Notes: generated by a model not told the origin, from the sequence alone. 64,000 bases of DNA from JBBRHQ01 sp963720735 (GCA_963720735.1 CAVRGL010000001.1:310001-374000); one strand, 5' to 3'. Shown: positions 18,618 through 27,363, counted from the stretch's first letter. A program made the numbers and translations.

Positions 18618-18777
18618 CTTTGATGCGCCGGTGCTCAGGCTCTCGTCGCCACGGGCACCTCGGCAAGGGGTTCTTCAAGAGCGCGGCTCCATTCGAGGAA
18701 ATGGCGATCGGCGAGGAAACAGATCCGGTCCGCATTCAGCCGCTAGCACCGCCGCGCTAGTTTCCCCACGCCGACGG

Positions 18778-20131
18778 CTAGAGCGCCGACGGGTAGGTCT
18801 CGGGCGGCTCGCCCAGCTCCCATCCGGCGGTCCGCTCGAGCGGTTCTACCGCGCGGGTCTCGTCAAGGTGGATTACCGCGTCGAACTGGGAGGCGATCCG
18901 AGCTGCGAAGTAGTGGCTCTGACGCTCGGTCTCGGGTCGGTAGATCACGCCGATCGCCCGCTCCAGGCGCGGTTTGCGCAGGGCGGAGCCCGCCTCGCTG
19001 CCGGCAAACCGCAGCAGGAAGCGCGGCTCTCCGAGCTGGTGGAAGAGAGCCTCATAGCTCTCCGGAAGCGCCGGGCGAACCCGCTTGAGCTCGGCTGGGT
19101 CGTCCCAGGCGGAAGCCGCCGTAACGGTCCCTCGATATGTGGTGAACCCGACCAAGGCGGCGTCGCCGGGGTGTCGAGCGCGAGTGAGCTGGCCCACATT
19201 GAGCTCTCCGCGCGCGCCCATCTCCGTCCGCCGAGCATCCCCAATGTGAGAGTTGTGCTCCCAGACGACCAGCTTGGCGCGCTCGCCGTGGCGCTCCATG
19301 TGGGCGATGAGGTTGTCCAGGGTGTCCGCCATGTGGGTATCTCGCAGGTTCCACGAAGAAACGTGTGCGGAAAACATCGTCCTGTAGTACTCCTCGGCGT
19401 TGGCGACCAGGAGCGCGTTCTGCTCGGCGTAGAACTGATCGTCCTCGGCCGCGAGCCCGTCGCGCCGCAGGTAGCCGAGCGAGTTGCGGTGCAACTCCAC
19501 AAGCTGCTCAACGACGCCAAGGCGGCAGGATTCGCTGATCCCGAGGCTGACGGCTCGCCCGTACTCCTGGGCCTCGCCGCCGAAGTGCTCGAAGCACGCA
19601 TACCTCTCCCGGGCGCGCTCGGCCGCCGACGGATCGACCTTCTCGCAGGTAGGCAACCACCTCCTCGACCGAGGTGTAGAGGCTGTAGAGGTCGAGGCCA
19701 TAGAACCCAGCCTGCTGCCCAGGCTCGCTACTCTCGTTGTGGGCGCGAAGCCAGCCGACGAAGTCGAGCACTTCGGCGTTGCGCCACATCCAGGTCGGGA
19801 AGCGCCGAAACCCGCGCAGCGCTTCCTCCGCGTCGGCGTCCTCGCGAGCGCCGCGGACGTAGCGGTTGACGCGGTAGGCGTCCGGCCAGTCAGCCTCGAC
19901 CGCCACCCCGGAGAAACCCTTCTCCTCGATCAGCCTGCGTGTGATTAGGGCCCGCTCGCGATAGAACTCATGTGTGCCGTGCGACGCCTCGCCGAGTAGG
20001 ACGAGTCTCGCCTCGCCGACCTGCTCCAGCAGCGGGTCGTAGTCTCGCGCCGAGCCCGAGAGCGGGTGGGCCAAGCGCAGCAGCGCATCAACCGCTTCCC
20101 CGCGATCGCTGCTTGTCGCCGGCCGATCCAC
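18778..20131 (-). pseudogene. Erythromycin esterase family protein, single frameshift
   Basis: Two open frames together give one complete erythromycin-esterase homologue of about 450 residues. The first half (20131 down to about 19648) has LVLLGEASHGTHEFYRERA, with family catalytic Glu48 and His51, and ends in SVEEVVAYL. The second half (from about 19644 down to 18778) resumes with EKVDPSAAERARERYACF and ends PETYPSAL. One surplus C at 19645 explains the break. Members hydrolyse macrolide lactones in EreA/EreB, but most genomic copies have unknown substrates. Last gene of the DUF2267 / PRTase-hydrolase operon (5 bases after it). Confidence 0.8.
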
Positions 20132-20136
20132 GACTC

Positions 20137-21456
20137 TCAGCCGTCCCTGAGGGCGCCGACGGTCTTGAGCGCCGACAACTTCTCAACGAACCACTCGCCG
20201 GCAAGCTCAGCGGCCGCAGCAAGGGTGCCGGGCTCCTCGAAGAGGTGGCCGGCACCGGCGACGACGGCGAGCTCGCAGTGAGCAGGGATCAGGACCTCGG
20301 CCTGACGGTTGAGCTTCATGACCTCGGGGTCGTGGCCGCCAACGATCAGCAAGGTGGGGGCGTTGACCTCCCGCAGCGAGGATCCGGCAAGGTCGGGGCG
20401 CCCCCCGCGTGAAACGACGGCGCCGACCTCCCGCGGGAGCTGCGCCGCCGCGATCAGGGCCGCGGCGGCCCCGGTGCTGGCGCCAAAGTAGCCCACGGGA
20501 AGCGCTTCGAGCGGGTCCTGATTTTGGACCCAGCGGGTGGCCTCCACCAGCCGTTCGCCGAGGAACTCAACAGCGAATACTTTGGCGCGATCCCGCGCTT
20601 CCCGTTCGGTAAGCAGGTCGAAGAGCAGAGTCGCCAGCCCGAGACCGTGCAGTCTGCGCGCCACGGCGACGTTACGCGGGCTGTGCCGGCTGCTGCCGCT
20701 GCCGTGGGCGAAGAGGACAATGCCGATGGGGTCGAGTGGCACGAAGAGTTCACCCGGCAGGCTCACTCCGCCAGCCTCAACCGTCACCTCACGGGTGTCG
20801 GGCCCGCCGTTTCCGTTGGAGGAATGGAGCAGGCGGAGAACCTCCTCGTCGGGCACCTGGGAGAAGTCGCGATACCAGCGGCCGACGCCATCGAGCGAGC
20901 GAGGCGTGAGCAGTGTCACGACTTCGTCTGCCTCCGTGCCGAGCCGCTGGGCGACCCCTGAGTCGCACACCGGTACGGCGAGCACGAGCCGCTTCGGCTT
21001 GCTGGCCTTGACAGCCCGAAGGGCCGCAGCGTCGGTGACTCCGGTGGCGACGCCATCGTCCACCACGATCACGGTTCGCCCGCTCAGGTCGACGGGTGGC
21101 CTTTCGCCTCGGTACAGCGCCACCCGACGCCGGAGCTCGGCTGTCTCGCGGTCGATGATGGCCCGGAGCTCCTCATCGCTGACCCCCAGCGCCCTAACGG
21201 TCGCCTGATTGATCACCCCCGTCCCATCCTCAGCGACAGCGCCCATGCCGAGCTCGGGATTGTGGGGTGCTCCCAGCTTGCGGACGGCGAGCACCTCTAA
21301 CGGCGCCCCCAGGGCGGTTGCGATCTCACGCGCAACGGGCACGCCACCGCGGGGGAGGGCCACGACGATCGGCTGCTCGTTGCGGAGAGGCATCAGGCGC
21401 TCGGCGAGCCTGGCGCCCGCTTCGGTGCGGTCGCGAAAGCCGTTGGCTTGGATCAT
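20137..21456 (-). CDS. Phosphoribosyltransferase-alpha/beta hydrolase fusion
   Basis: 439 residues. Residues 1-210 are a type I phosphoribosyltransferase: LPRGGVPVAREIA (35-46) and the PRPP loop VVDDGVATG (131-139). Residues 225-439 are a dienelactone-hydrolase-like alpha/beta hydrolase: HGSGSSRHSPRN (251-262), nucleophile GASTG with Ser327, GGHDPE and GAGHLFEEPG for Asp and His. Neither substrate is known. ATG at 21456 overlaps the DUF2267 stop by 4 bases; the erythromycin esterase follows 5 bases later, so all three are one operon. A longer start (21663) would run through the DUF2267 gene and is rejected. Confidence 0.88.
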   Translation of the reverse strand: MIQANGFRDRTEAGARLAERLMPLRNEQPIVVALPRGGVPVAREIATALGAPLEVLAVRKLGAPHNPELGMGAVAEDGTGVINQATVRALGVSDEELRAIIDRETAELRRRVALYRGERPPVDLSGRTVIVVDDGVATGVTDAAALRAVKASKPKRLVLAVPVCDSGVAQRLGTEADEVVTLLTPRSLDGVGRWYRDFSQVPDEEVLRLLHSSNGNGGPDTREVTVEAGGVSLPGELFVPLDPIGIVLFAHGSGSSRHSPRNVAVARRLHGLGLATLLFDLLTEREARDRAKVFAVEFLGERLVEATRWVQNQDPLEALPVGYFGASTGAAAALIAAAQLPREVGAVVSRGGRPDLAGSSLREVNAPTLLIVGGHDPEVMKLNRQAEVLIPAHCELAVVAGAGHLFEEPGTLAAAAELAGEWFVEKLSALKTVGALRDG

Positions 21457-21875
21457 CCGGCGAGCACCATCCTGAGGTCTTTCGGGAAGACGGCCATCAC
21501 GTCCTCGATCTCTCCCTCGGAGACGTGGCGGCGGAGCACCCGTGCTGCCGCCTCGCATGCGAACGATGCCTCCGTTTCGCCGGGCAATAGCGCCTCCTCG
21601 GCTACTCGTCTCAGAAACTCGTCGACCGAGCGGTAGCTCATCGGGGTCCTGCTCGGTACCCATCCCTCGTAATAGATCCCTCGGATCAGCTCAGGCAGCT
21701 GGGCTGCGAGTTGAGCCGCCTCGTCCACTGTCAGCCGGTCTCGAACCGCGTGCAGGTAGGCACGCAGGACATGGTAGGCGGACCTTCGGTCCTCGGTTCC
21801 GAGCTCACGGGCAAGCTCGTTCAGCCAGACGTTCGTCTTTTCGACGCTGCGATCGATCAGATCGACTTCCGCCAT
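21453..21875 (-). CDS. DUF2267 protein
   Basis: 140-residue DUF2267 protein: TNVWLNELARELGTEDRRSAYHVLRAYLHAVRDRLTVDEAAQLAAQLP followed by IRGIYYEGWVPSR (the family pattern with HVLRAxLHxLRDRL), then DEFLRRVAEEA. All-helical, soluble; function unknown but often near stress, PRTase or Hsp20 genes. The ATG at 21875 has GAGGAGTG upstream. First gene of a three-gene operon. Confidence 0.85.
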   Translation of the reverse strand: MAEVDLIDRSVEKTNVWLNELARELGTEDRRSAYHVLRAYLHAVRDRLTVDEAAQLAAQLPELIRGIYYEGWVPSRTPMSYRSVDEFLRRVAEEALLPGETEASFACEAAARVLRRHVSEGEIEDVMAVFPKDLRMVLAG

Positions 21876-22161
21876 GGCTTCACTCCTCTCACGAAGGTCG
21901 ATGTTGTGCTTCGACCCTAGGGTCACCCAGGCGAGGTCGCATCAGGTCTCGCCACCTGTCTTCGTGGCGGCAAACTACGTACCGCTCTAGACCGCGATCA
22001 CGAAAGCTCCGCAGCGCGAGCGAATACGGAGAGATGGACGGCCTGATCGGCCGGTGGAAGGCGGCCAACTACCTCACCGCCGCCCAAGGTGCGGTTCCTA
22101 CTCTTCTCTTACTGCCCAGGGACTGATCGCTCGCCACGCCGATGTCAGCGCGAAGCATGAA

Positions 22162-22347
22162 GCTGCCGGTCGGACTCTCGTCGCGGTCCATGACTGGTCG
22201 TTCCTGGTTCTTCCAGACGAGCCAGTTCAATCTCAAGCGTCTGCCCATTGGCACCGATGGACGCCGCCAGATCGTCACGCAGCGTCAGTACCGACAGGAG
22301 AGCCATGAGGCCGAGGGCGATGGCCCCTGCCTCGACGATGCGCGGGC
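22162..22347. pseudogene. Rearranged DUF4386 gene remnant (inverted pieces)
   Basis: Two fragments of a DUF4386 membrane-protein gene lie head to head. The minus strand from about 22347 to 22230 reads RIVEAGAIALGLMALLSVL then TLRDDLAASIGANG, matching residues RIVESTMICVGFIALLSIL of the intact gene at 23419. The plus strand from 22162 to 22215 reads AAGRTLVAVHDWSFLVLP, matching AGRTLVAIHDWTFLMGP, which should follow directly in the same direction. Part of the ancestral gene has therefore been inverted. The surrounding 21876-22402 interval holds nothing else recognisable. Confidence 0.65.
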
Positions 22348-22402
22348 CGTTGTGCCGCGATTGCCATCACATGGCCACGTTCCCGGCCACCTGACGATCG
22401 GC

Positions 22403-22797
22403 CTACTCCGACAGCCCGGCGGCTTCGAGGGCGTCGGCGTGATCCCAGAAGTGCTCCACGTAGAAGATCCTTCCTTTGCGCACCGTGTAAACGGCCGTCG
22501 CCTCGACGTTTGACTCAGGACCGTAGCCCGCACCGCCCAGATGAACCTCACGCCAACCCGGTCCCCGACGTCGATGAAGTCGCTGATCAGTTCAAAGCTG
22601 TCGGTGTCCCAGGTCTCGCGCTGCTGTTCGAGCTGGCGCATGACCGCGTCGCGCCCGACGAACGGCCCAGGCTCCGGCCACCCTTCGGGCATCCGCATGA
22701 TTGCGTCTGGGTCGAAAGCCTCACGGACGGCATCCATTTCGCCCGCGTTCCACGCTGCGAATGCAGCCCGCACGACCTCCACGTTCTCCCGCGACAT
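22403..22797 (-). pseudogene. SnoaL-like gene with one frameshift
   Basis: Starts MSRENVEVVRAAFAAWNAGEM and runs in frame to VGVRFIW; after one missing base near 22535 (in a TGGGCGG stretch) the neighbouring frame continues with GGAGYGPESNVEATAVYTV, then RKGRIFYVEHFWDHADALE and AAGLSE, a complete C-terminus. Together this is a normal SnoaL-like protein of about 130 residues. Either a recent pseudogene or a consensus error. Three bases upstream of it sits an intact paralogue (22801-23190). Confidence 0.72.
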
Positions 22798-22800
22798 CGC

Positions 22801-23190
22801 CTACTCCGACAGCCCGGCGGCTTCGAGGGCTTCGGCCTCCTTGTGGGGAGGGAAACCCTCCAATCGGGTGACGAGGCCGTCGTCCACGGTGAAGACGGCG
22901 AACGTGGTGAAGTCAAGCTTCATTCCACTTCCGGCACCTCTGCCGGTGAAATGCTGGCGGACGAAGACCTTGTTGCCGCTGACCCTCAAATCGAGCGGCT
23001 CGAATCGTTGGTCCTCGAAGGCATCTGGTTTCATCCACTCGCGCAGCGCAGCCACGCCCCGAATCGGCGATTGGTCACCAACCCGGACGAACTCGAAGTC
23101 GGGATGGATAGCACCCGTCGCCGCCTCGAAGTCGCCGCGATTGAACGCGTCAATGGCCCCCCGAACAATCTCCACGTTCTCCTGCGACAT
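22801..23190 (-). CDS. SnoaL-like / NTF2-fold protein
   Basis: 129 residues, intact. MSQENVEIVRGAIDAFNRGD, then PDFEFVRVGD, IRGVAALREWM, FVRQHFTGRGAGSGM, DGLVTRLEGFP and ALEAAGLSE. This is the SnoaL-like family that is heavily amplified in Thermoleophilia; the function of individual members is unknown (ligand binding or catalysis in a conical barrel). Tandem with the frameshifted paralogue downstream; the 30 bases at its 3' end are identical to that gene's and to the relic ending at 6071. Confidence 0.83.
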   Translation of the reverse strand: MSQENVEIVRGAIDAFNRGDFEAATGAIHPDFEFVRVGDQSPIRGVAALREWMKPDAFEDQRFEPLDLRVSGNKVFVRQHFTGRGAGSGMKLDFTTFAVFTVDDGLVTRLEGFPPHKEAEALEAAGLSE

Positions 23191-23418
23191 CGCCTGCGCA
23201 GTATCTCGCCTACGGGAGCACGGCGTTTTTTGGCGGGCGCGGTAGCGGGGTTACCGACGCCCCGCACCCCAAAAGGAGCCCCTCACCCGCCAAAGCGGTC
23301 GTCAGCGCACGCGATAGTGTCGCCGAGCCACAACCGTCGCAGTTATGCCGCCGCCCGAACCGTTCGTTCCTCCCTCGTGTGCGCGGGCTTCGCAGGGGAG
23401 GAACGGAACGGAGGAACG

Positions 23419-24153
23419 ATGGCAATGGAGACGAGGACTGGCGCGGTACTCCCGACGCCTGGCGAGAGAAGGGCCGCGTCTTGGGCCGGGTGGTTCATGG
23501 CGATCACCTTCGTCACGTCGATTCCGGCGTTGCTTCTCTACCACTCGATCCTCCACGACCACAACTACATCCTCGGAGCGGGCAGCGAAGGGCGTGTCGA
23601 GCTCGCTGCTTTCCTGGAGGTCCTTCTGCCGATCAGCGGCATCGGTGTGGCGGTCGTGATGTTCCCGATCCTCAAGCGGCAGAACGAACGCATGGCGCTT
23701 GGTTACGTCGCCTCCCGGATCGTTGAGTCAACGATGATCTGTGTCGGCTTCATCGCCCTCTTGTCGATCCTGACGCTGCGCGACGATCTGGCGGGCACGG
23801 TTGGCGCCCATGGGGGGTCGCTTGTGATCGCCGGTCGAACTCTCGTCGCCATACATGACTGGACGTTCCTGATGGGGCCGGGATTCTGCGTCGGCGTCGA
23901 CGATCTCCTGCTGGGTTACCTGATGTACACGACCGGCCTGATGCCGCCGAGACTCGCGATGGTCGGCCTCATCGGCGGCCCGCTGATCTTCGCCTCGAAG
24001 ATCCTGGTGGTGTTCGGCGTCTTCGACATATACAGCAGCGCAGCAGGCATCTTCGCGATTCCGGTGTTCGTCTTCGAAGCGTCGTTCGCGATCTACCTGA
24101 TCGTGAAGGGGTTCAGGGCTTCCCCGGTTCTCTCCGGAGAGCCAGAGACATAG
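23419..24153 (+). CDS. DUF4386 membrane protein
   Basis: 244-residue polytopic protein of DUF4386. Starts MAMETRTGAVLPTPGERRAASW; hydrophobic segments lie around 22-42, 58-80, 95-118, 138-155, 170-185, 190-212 and 215-235. Family features are LLYHSILHDHNYILGAGS and RTLVAIHDWTFLMGPGFCVGVDDLLLGYLMY. Role unknown. GGAGGAACG precedes the ATG; the frame is open far upstream but the family N-terminus begins here. A rearranged paralogue lies at 22162-22347. Confidence 0.85.
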   Translation: MAMETRTGAVLPTPGERRAASWAGWFMAITFVTSIPALLLYHSILHDHNYILGAGSEGRVELAAFLEVLLPISGIGVAVVMFPILKRQNERMALGYVASRIVESTMICVGFIALLSILTLRDDLAGTVGAHGGSLVIAGRTLVAIHDWTFLMGPGFCVGVDDLLLGYLMYTTGLMPPRLAMVGLIGGPLIFASKILVVFGVFDIYSSAAGIFAIPVFVFEASFAIYLIVKGFRASPVLSGEPET

Positions 24154-24244
24154 GCTGGGCCACGCCAGCGGGTCCGGCAAGGCGCGGGCCAGCCGACGGG
24201 TGCCATTGGGCGCGACCACGACGCAATCACTTTGGAGGAGAGTA

Positions 24245-24850
24245 ATGGCCGACACCACCTGCCACATGTCGATCTCCCTCGACGGCTTCGTCGCCGGGCC
24301 GGATCAAAGCCGCGAAGACCCGCTCGGCAAGCGGGGCCGCGAGCTTCACGGCTGGCACCTTGGCGACGAGCGCGCGAACGAGGCGGACGCCACCGCCGAG
24401 CGCCGTTTGCTGCGCCCCCGCGGCGCCTACGTCATGGGCCGCAACATGTTTGGCCCGATCCGCGGCGAATGGGACGAGGAGTGGTCGGGCTGGTGGGGGG
24501 CCGAGCCGCCCTACCACGCGCCCGTGTTCGTCCTAACCCATCACACTCACGCGCCGATCGAGATGGAGGGCGGGACGACGTTTCACTTCGTCACCAATGG
24601 CTTCGACGCCGCCTACGCCCAGGCCCGCGAGGCTGCCGGCGCAGACGGCATCGACATCGCGGGCGGCGCCTCGACCGTCCGCCAAGCGCTGCTGGCGGAC
24701 GTCATCGACGAGCTCTGGCTCGACATCGTCCCCGTTTTACTCGGGTCCGGCGAGGGGATATTCAACGGCGTCGCCGAGTTCGATTTCGAGCCCGACGAGG
24801 TCCTCCATTCCCCACTGGCGACGCACATCTGCTACCGCCGGGCGAGATGA
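24245..24850 (+). CDS. Dihydrofolate reductase family protein (RibD C-terminal-type)
   Basis: 201-residue member of the DHFR/RibD-C superfamily: CHMSISLDGFVAGPDQS at the N-terminus, GAYVMGRNMFGPI, PVFVLTHH, VTNGFDAAYAQAREAAGADGIDIAGGASTVRQALL and DELWLDIVPVLLGSGEGIF. Such NAD(P)H-dependent reductases are common in actinobacteria with unknown substrates. A GGAGGAG ribosome binding site precedes the ATG. A 24-bp perfect palindrome lies 20 bases after the stop. Confidence 0.85.
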   Translation: MADTTCHMSISLDGFVAGPDQSREDPLGKRGRELHGWHLGDERANEADATAERRLLRPRGAYVMGRNMFGPIRGEWDEEWSGWWGAEPPYHAPVFVLTHHTHAPIEMEGGTTFHFVTNGFDAAYAQAREAAGADGIDIAGGASTVRQALLADVIDELWLDIVPVLLGSGEGIFNGVAEFDFEPDEVLHSPLATHICYRRAR

Positions 24851-24869
24851 GATGGATACACGCAACCGT

Positions 24870-24893
24870 GCAGGCACCTGCGCAGGTGCCTGC
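24870..24893. repeat. 24-bp perfect palindrome
   Basis: Perfect self-complementary 24-mer (centre cctgcgcagg) starting 20 bases after the DHFR-like gene. With no loop and no T-run it is a weak intrinsic terminator; it could also be a dimeric regulator site or a recombination relic. Confidence 0.5.
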
Positions 24894-25163
24894 GCAGTAG
24901 CGGGGCGGGACATCTACAAATGTCAGCGACCGCGTATCGCCTGTTCTCAAAGTGGTACCACGGGCCGGACCAGCTGGCCGCAGGATCGTCGCGCACGCTG
25001 ACGACCTGCACCTCAGCCCGAGCGAGCGCGCCTGTGTGCTGGGTCATTCCCTAGAAGTGATAGCGGTACGGCGACTCCCCGGGGGGCAGCTCGCGCGTGA
25101 AGCGGGATGACCGACTGTCGGCTCGAAGGAGAAGCATCGAGGCAGATCCTGGCGCTGACCAAG
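24894..25163. other. Gene-free stretch with GTGGTACCAC dyad
   Basis: No convincing gene. It contains the 10-bp palindrome GTGGTACCAC at 24952-24961, whose 12-base context CAAAGTGGTACC recurs at 31932-31943. On the minus strand one frame ends in ...LPPGESPYRYHF at 25051, possibly the C-terminus of a lost gene, but I cannot assign it. Confidence 0.4.
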
Positions 25164-25268
25164 GAGATCGCGGACCAGTTCGGGCCCTAAGAGATTCACC
25201 GGCGGGGCCGCAAGTTCCGCGAACGAAACGGCCCCTTCCTTGCGCACGGTGAGCGTCTCGAAATCCAC
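25164..25268 (-). pseudogene. Enoyl-CoA hydratase/isomerase N-terminal remnant
   Basis: GTG start, then DFETLTVRKEGAVSFAELAA and PPVNLLGPELVRDL, the first 35 residues of a crotonase-family enoyl-CoA hydratase. Homology ends abruptly; no oxyanion-hole motif or catalytic Glu follows in any frame. The expected length is about 250-280 residues, so nearly 90 percent is missing. Confidence 0.55.
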
Positions 25269-25340
25269 GGGAGAATCTCCATCCTTTGTCTAAGGCGACA
25301 TTCAGCTCCCACGGCGCGATTTTGCGTGGCGCTCGCGCGC

Positions 25341-26375
25341 TCACACTGCTGCTCCCGCCGCGGCCTCTGCCTCGGCGTCGACCGGGTCCGTGATACGGCC
25401 GCCCAGCGCGAGCGCGAGCACCGTACCCACTGCCGCCCAGCCCACCAGCACGAGAACAGGGCCGGCGATCCGCGCGCCGTCGAAGAACAGCGCCGACCGC
25501 GCCAGGTCGACGCTCGCGCCGGGCGGCAACAGGCCCCCGATCGTCCTCCACAGACCCGGCAACAGTGGCCGGGCGAACGGCCCGCCGGATGCGGCGTTGC
25601 CGAGGATCACGAAGAGGAGGATCACGAACCCCGTCCCTGCCGGGCCGAGCGCGGCCTGGATGCCGGCGGTGGCGGCACCGCTGGCGAAGATGGTCAGCGC
25701 TGCGATCCCGCCCAGCGCGATCAGGTGGCCCGAGAACACCCCAAAGCTCGCGCGCAGCATGACCACGCTGAGGATCCCGGCGACGATGCTAAATCCCGCG
25801 AGCGCCCCGATTCGGGCTGCCGCGCGGCGGGTACTGCGGCTGCGCGGGCTTCCGATCAACCCGATCAGCGTCGAAGCGATGTAGCCGCCGAACACCCACG
25901 CGATCACCGCGTAGAACGCCGCGGTGCCGTTGGGGTCCTTGGGGGGCAGCGGCTTCACGTCGGTGACGCGGACCGCCGGCCTGCGCAGCGCAGCGGCAAC
26001 GCGGTTGAACGTCCGCTCCAGCGCGATAGCGGTCGCGCGGTTGGCAGCCGACGCGACGAAGAGGCGGTTCGTGGCTGCCTCGTAGGCGCCGTAGACCTCG
26101 CGATCGTCGATTTGCGACAGCGCGGCGGGGCGAGAGGTGGCCTGGCGCGCGTCGAGGGGGTCACCCGGCAGCCGGTTGAGTTGCGCCGCAACCGCCGGCG
26201 GGCCGACGACGGCCACCGGAACCTCGTGTGGCGTGGGGTCGTGGAAGGCTCCGACGTAGGAGAAGGCGAACGCGAGCGTCAGCACCAAGGCGGGGACCAG
26301 CGCGATCGCGACGGCCTTTGGCGTGGGTGCGGCGTTCGCGATCAACGTTCGTGAGCCCTTCTCGATCAGGCTCAA
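25341..26375 (-). CDS. YhgE/DUF3533-like membrane protein (ABC-2 permease-like)
   Basis: About 344 residues. N-terminal helix (AVAIALVPALVLTLAFAFSY), a roughly 130-residue exported loop (HDPTPHEVPVAVVGPPAVAAQ..., with LFVASAANRATAIALERTFN), then five or six helices in the C-terminal half. This is the layout of YhgE/Pip and DUF3533 proteins, relatives of ABC-2 permeases. The only local start is a TTG at 26375 without a ribosome binding site; the 27-codon FAD-oxidoreductase relic ends across it, so the original upstream context was probably lost in the same deletion. Substrate unknown. Confidence 0.72.
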   Translation of the reverse strand: MSLIEKGSRTLIANAAPTPKAVAIALVPALVLTLAFAFSYVGAFHDPTPHEVPVAVVGPPAVAAQLNRLPGDPLDARQATSRPAALSQIDDREVYGAYEAATNRLFVASAANRATAIALERTFNRVAAALRRPAVRVTDVKPLPPKDPNGTAAFYAVIAWVFGGYIASTLIGLIGSPRSRSTRRAAARIGALAGFSIVAGILSVVMLRASFGVFSGHLIALGGIAALTIFASGAATAGIQAALGPAGTGFVILLFVILGNAASGGPFARPLLPGLWRTIGGLLPPGASVDLARSALFFDGARIAGPVLVLVGWAAVGTVLALALGGRITDPVDAEAEAAAGAAV

Positions 26376-26455
26376 ATTTGAATGCTGCCGTCGACCTCTT
26401 GCACTCCACCGAACCCCGAGCCGATGATCACCACGTCGCAGTCGAAGCTCGCCAT
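26372..26455 (-). pseudogene. FAD-dependent oxidoreductase N-terminal remnant
   Basis: A good ribosome binding site (GGAAAG) and ATG lead into MASFDCDVVIIGSGFGG, the dinucleotide-binding beta-alpha start of a GMC-type or related FAD oxidoreductase. After 17 residues the sequence switches to unrelated VQEVDGSIQI and stops. The remaining several hundred residues are gone; the junction lies about 26404, immediately before the YhgE-like gene. Confidence 0.6.
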
Positions 26456-26469
26456 CAGCGCTTTCCTTT

Positions 26470-27363
26470 TCAAAGCCAGGAGTTGAGGATGACCTTGCCA
26501 GCGTCCTCCTCGGGGTTTTCGCGCACGCCATAGAGCGCACGCGCACTCACCCACAGGACCATCCGCCCGAGGTAATCCGGGTAGCGCTCGACCTTGGCGT
26601 TGAAGAAGTCGACGGCGCTGCTCTCGCTGCGCAGGAGCTCGTCGGCGTCATCCAGGTACTGCCGGGTTTCCGCGATCGTCCGCCCGCCGTCGTCGTCGAG
26701 CCGCTTGTCCTGGTGTCCGCAGACGATGTGCCGTGGCTCAAGCGCCTCGACCTTGTCGATCGCGTCCCTCCACGGCCCAAAGCCTCCGACCGCGCTTTGC
26801 CCGAGATACATGTGAACGCGGTTGTAGATCGCGTCACCGGCGACGACCAGCTCGAGATCCGGAACGTGGAGGACGCTGGTGTCGTCGCTGTCCGTGTGGC
26901 CTACCTCGGCCATCACGAGGTCGTGTCCTTCGACCGTGAAGCGGTTGCCTGGCACCGTCACTGCCGTGACAGGCGACTCCGGGATCCCCCGGTACAGCTT
27001 GTCCCAGAGGAGGGGCCGCGCAGTGACGCTGGCATGCATCTGCGCGATCGTTCCGGCGGTGGCGACGACGCGTGCCCCGAACCTCTCCGCCAGCAGCCCG
27101 GCGGCGAACCAGTGATCGCCGTGGCCGTGGGTGATGAAGATGTCAGTGACGTTGCGATCTTTTTCGGCGACCCAGTCGCCGAGCGCGCGAGCCTGATCGG
27201 TCGTCAGGCCGGGATCCGTCAGCACCGCATCTTCGCTCCCGTAGATCAGCGTGCTGGCCTCGGGAGAGAAGAGCTTTGGCTCTCCGTTCGGAAGCAGACC
27301 GTTGTCCCCTGGCGGCGGTTCGTTGACGAACACGTCGTAGCTGAGGCTCTCGGCCGAGTTCAC
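26470..27363 (-). CDS. MBL-fold metallo-hydrolase
   Basis: 297-residue metallo-beta-lactamase-fold hydrolase. ITHGHGDHWFAAG (HxHxDH, two zinc sites), VVAGDAIYNRVHMYLG (bridging Asp) and HIVCGHQDK (last His) are present. Related to a group acting on small thioesters, lactones or nitrogen/sulfur compounds; substrate unknown. The FAD-oxidoreductase relic follows after 14 bases, suggesting a former operon. Confidence 0.87.
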   Translation of the reverse strand: MNSAESLSYDVFVNEPPPGDNGLLPNGEPKLFSPEASTLIYGSEDAVLTDPGLTTDQARALGDWVAEKDRNVTDIFITHGHGDHWFAAGLLAERFGARVVATAGTIAQMHASVTARPLLWDKLYRGIPESPVTAVTVPGNRFTVEGHDLVMAEVGHTDSDDTSVLHVPDLELVVAGDAIYNRVHMYLGQSAVGGFGPWRDAIDKVEALEPRHIVCGHQDKRLDDDGGRTIAETRQYLDDADELLRSESSAVDFFNAKVERYPDYLGRMVLWVSARALYGVRENPEEDAGKVILNSWL

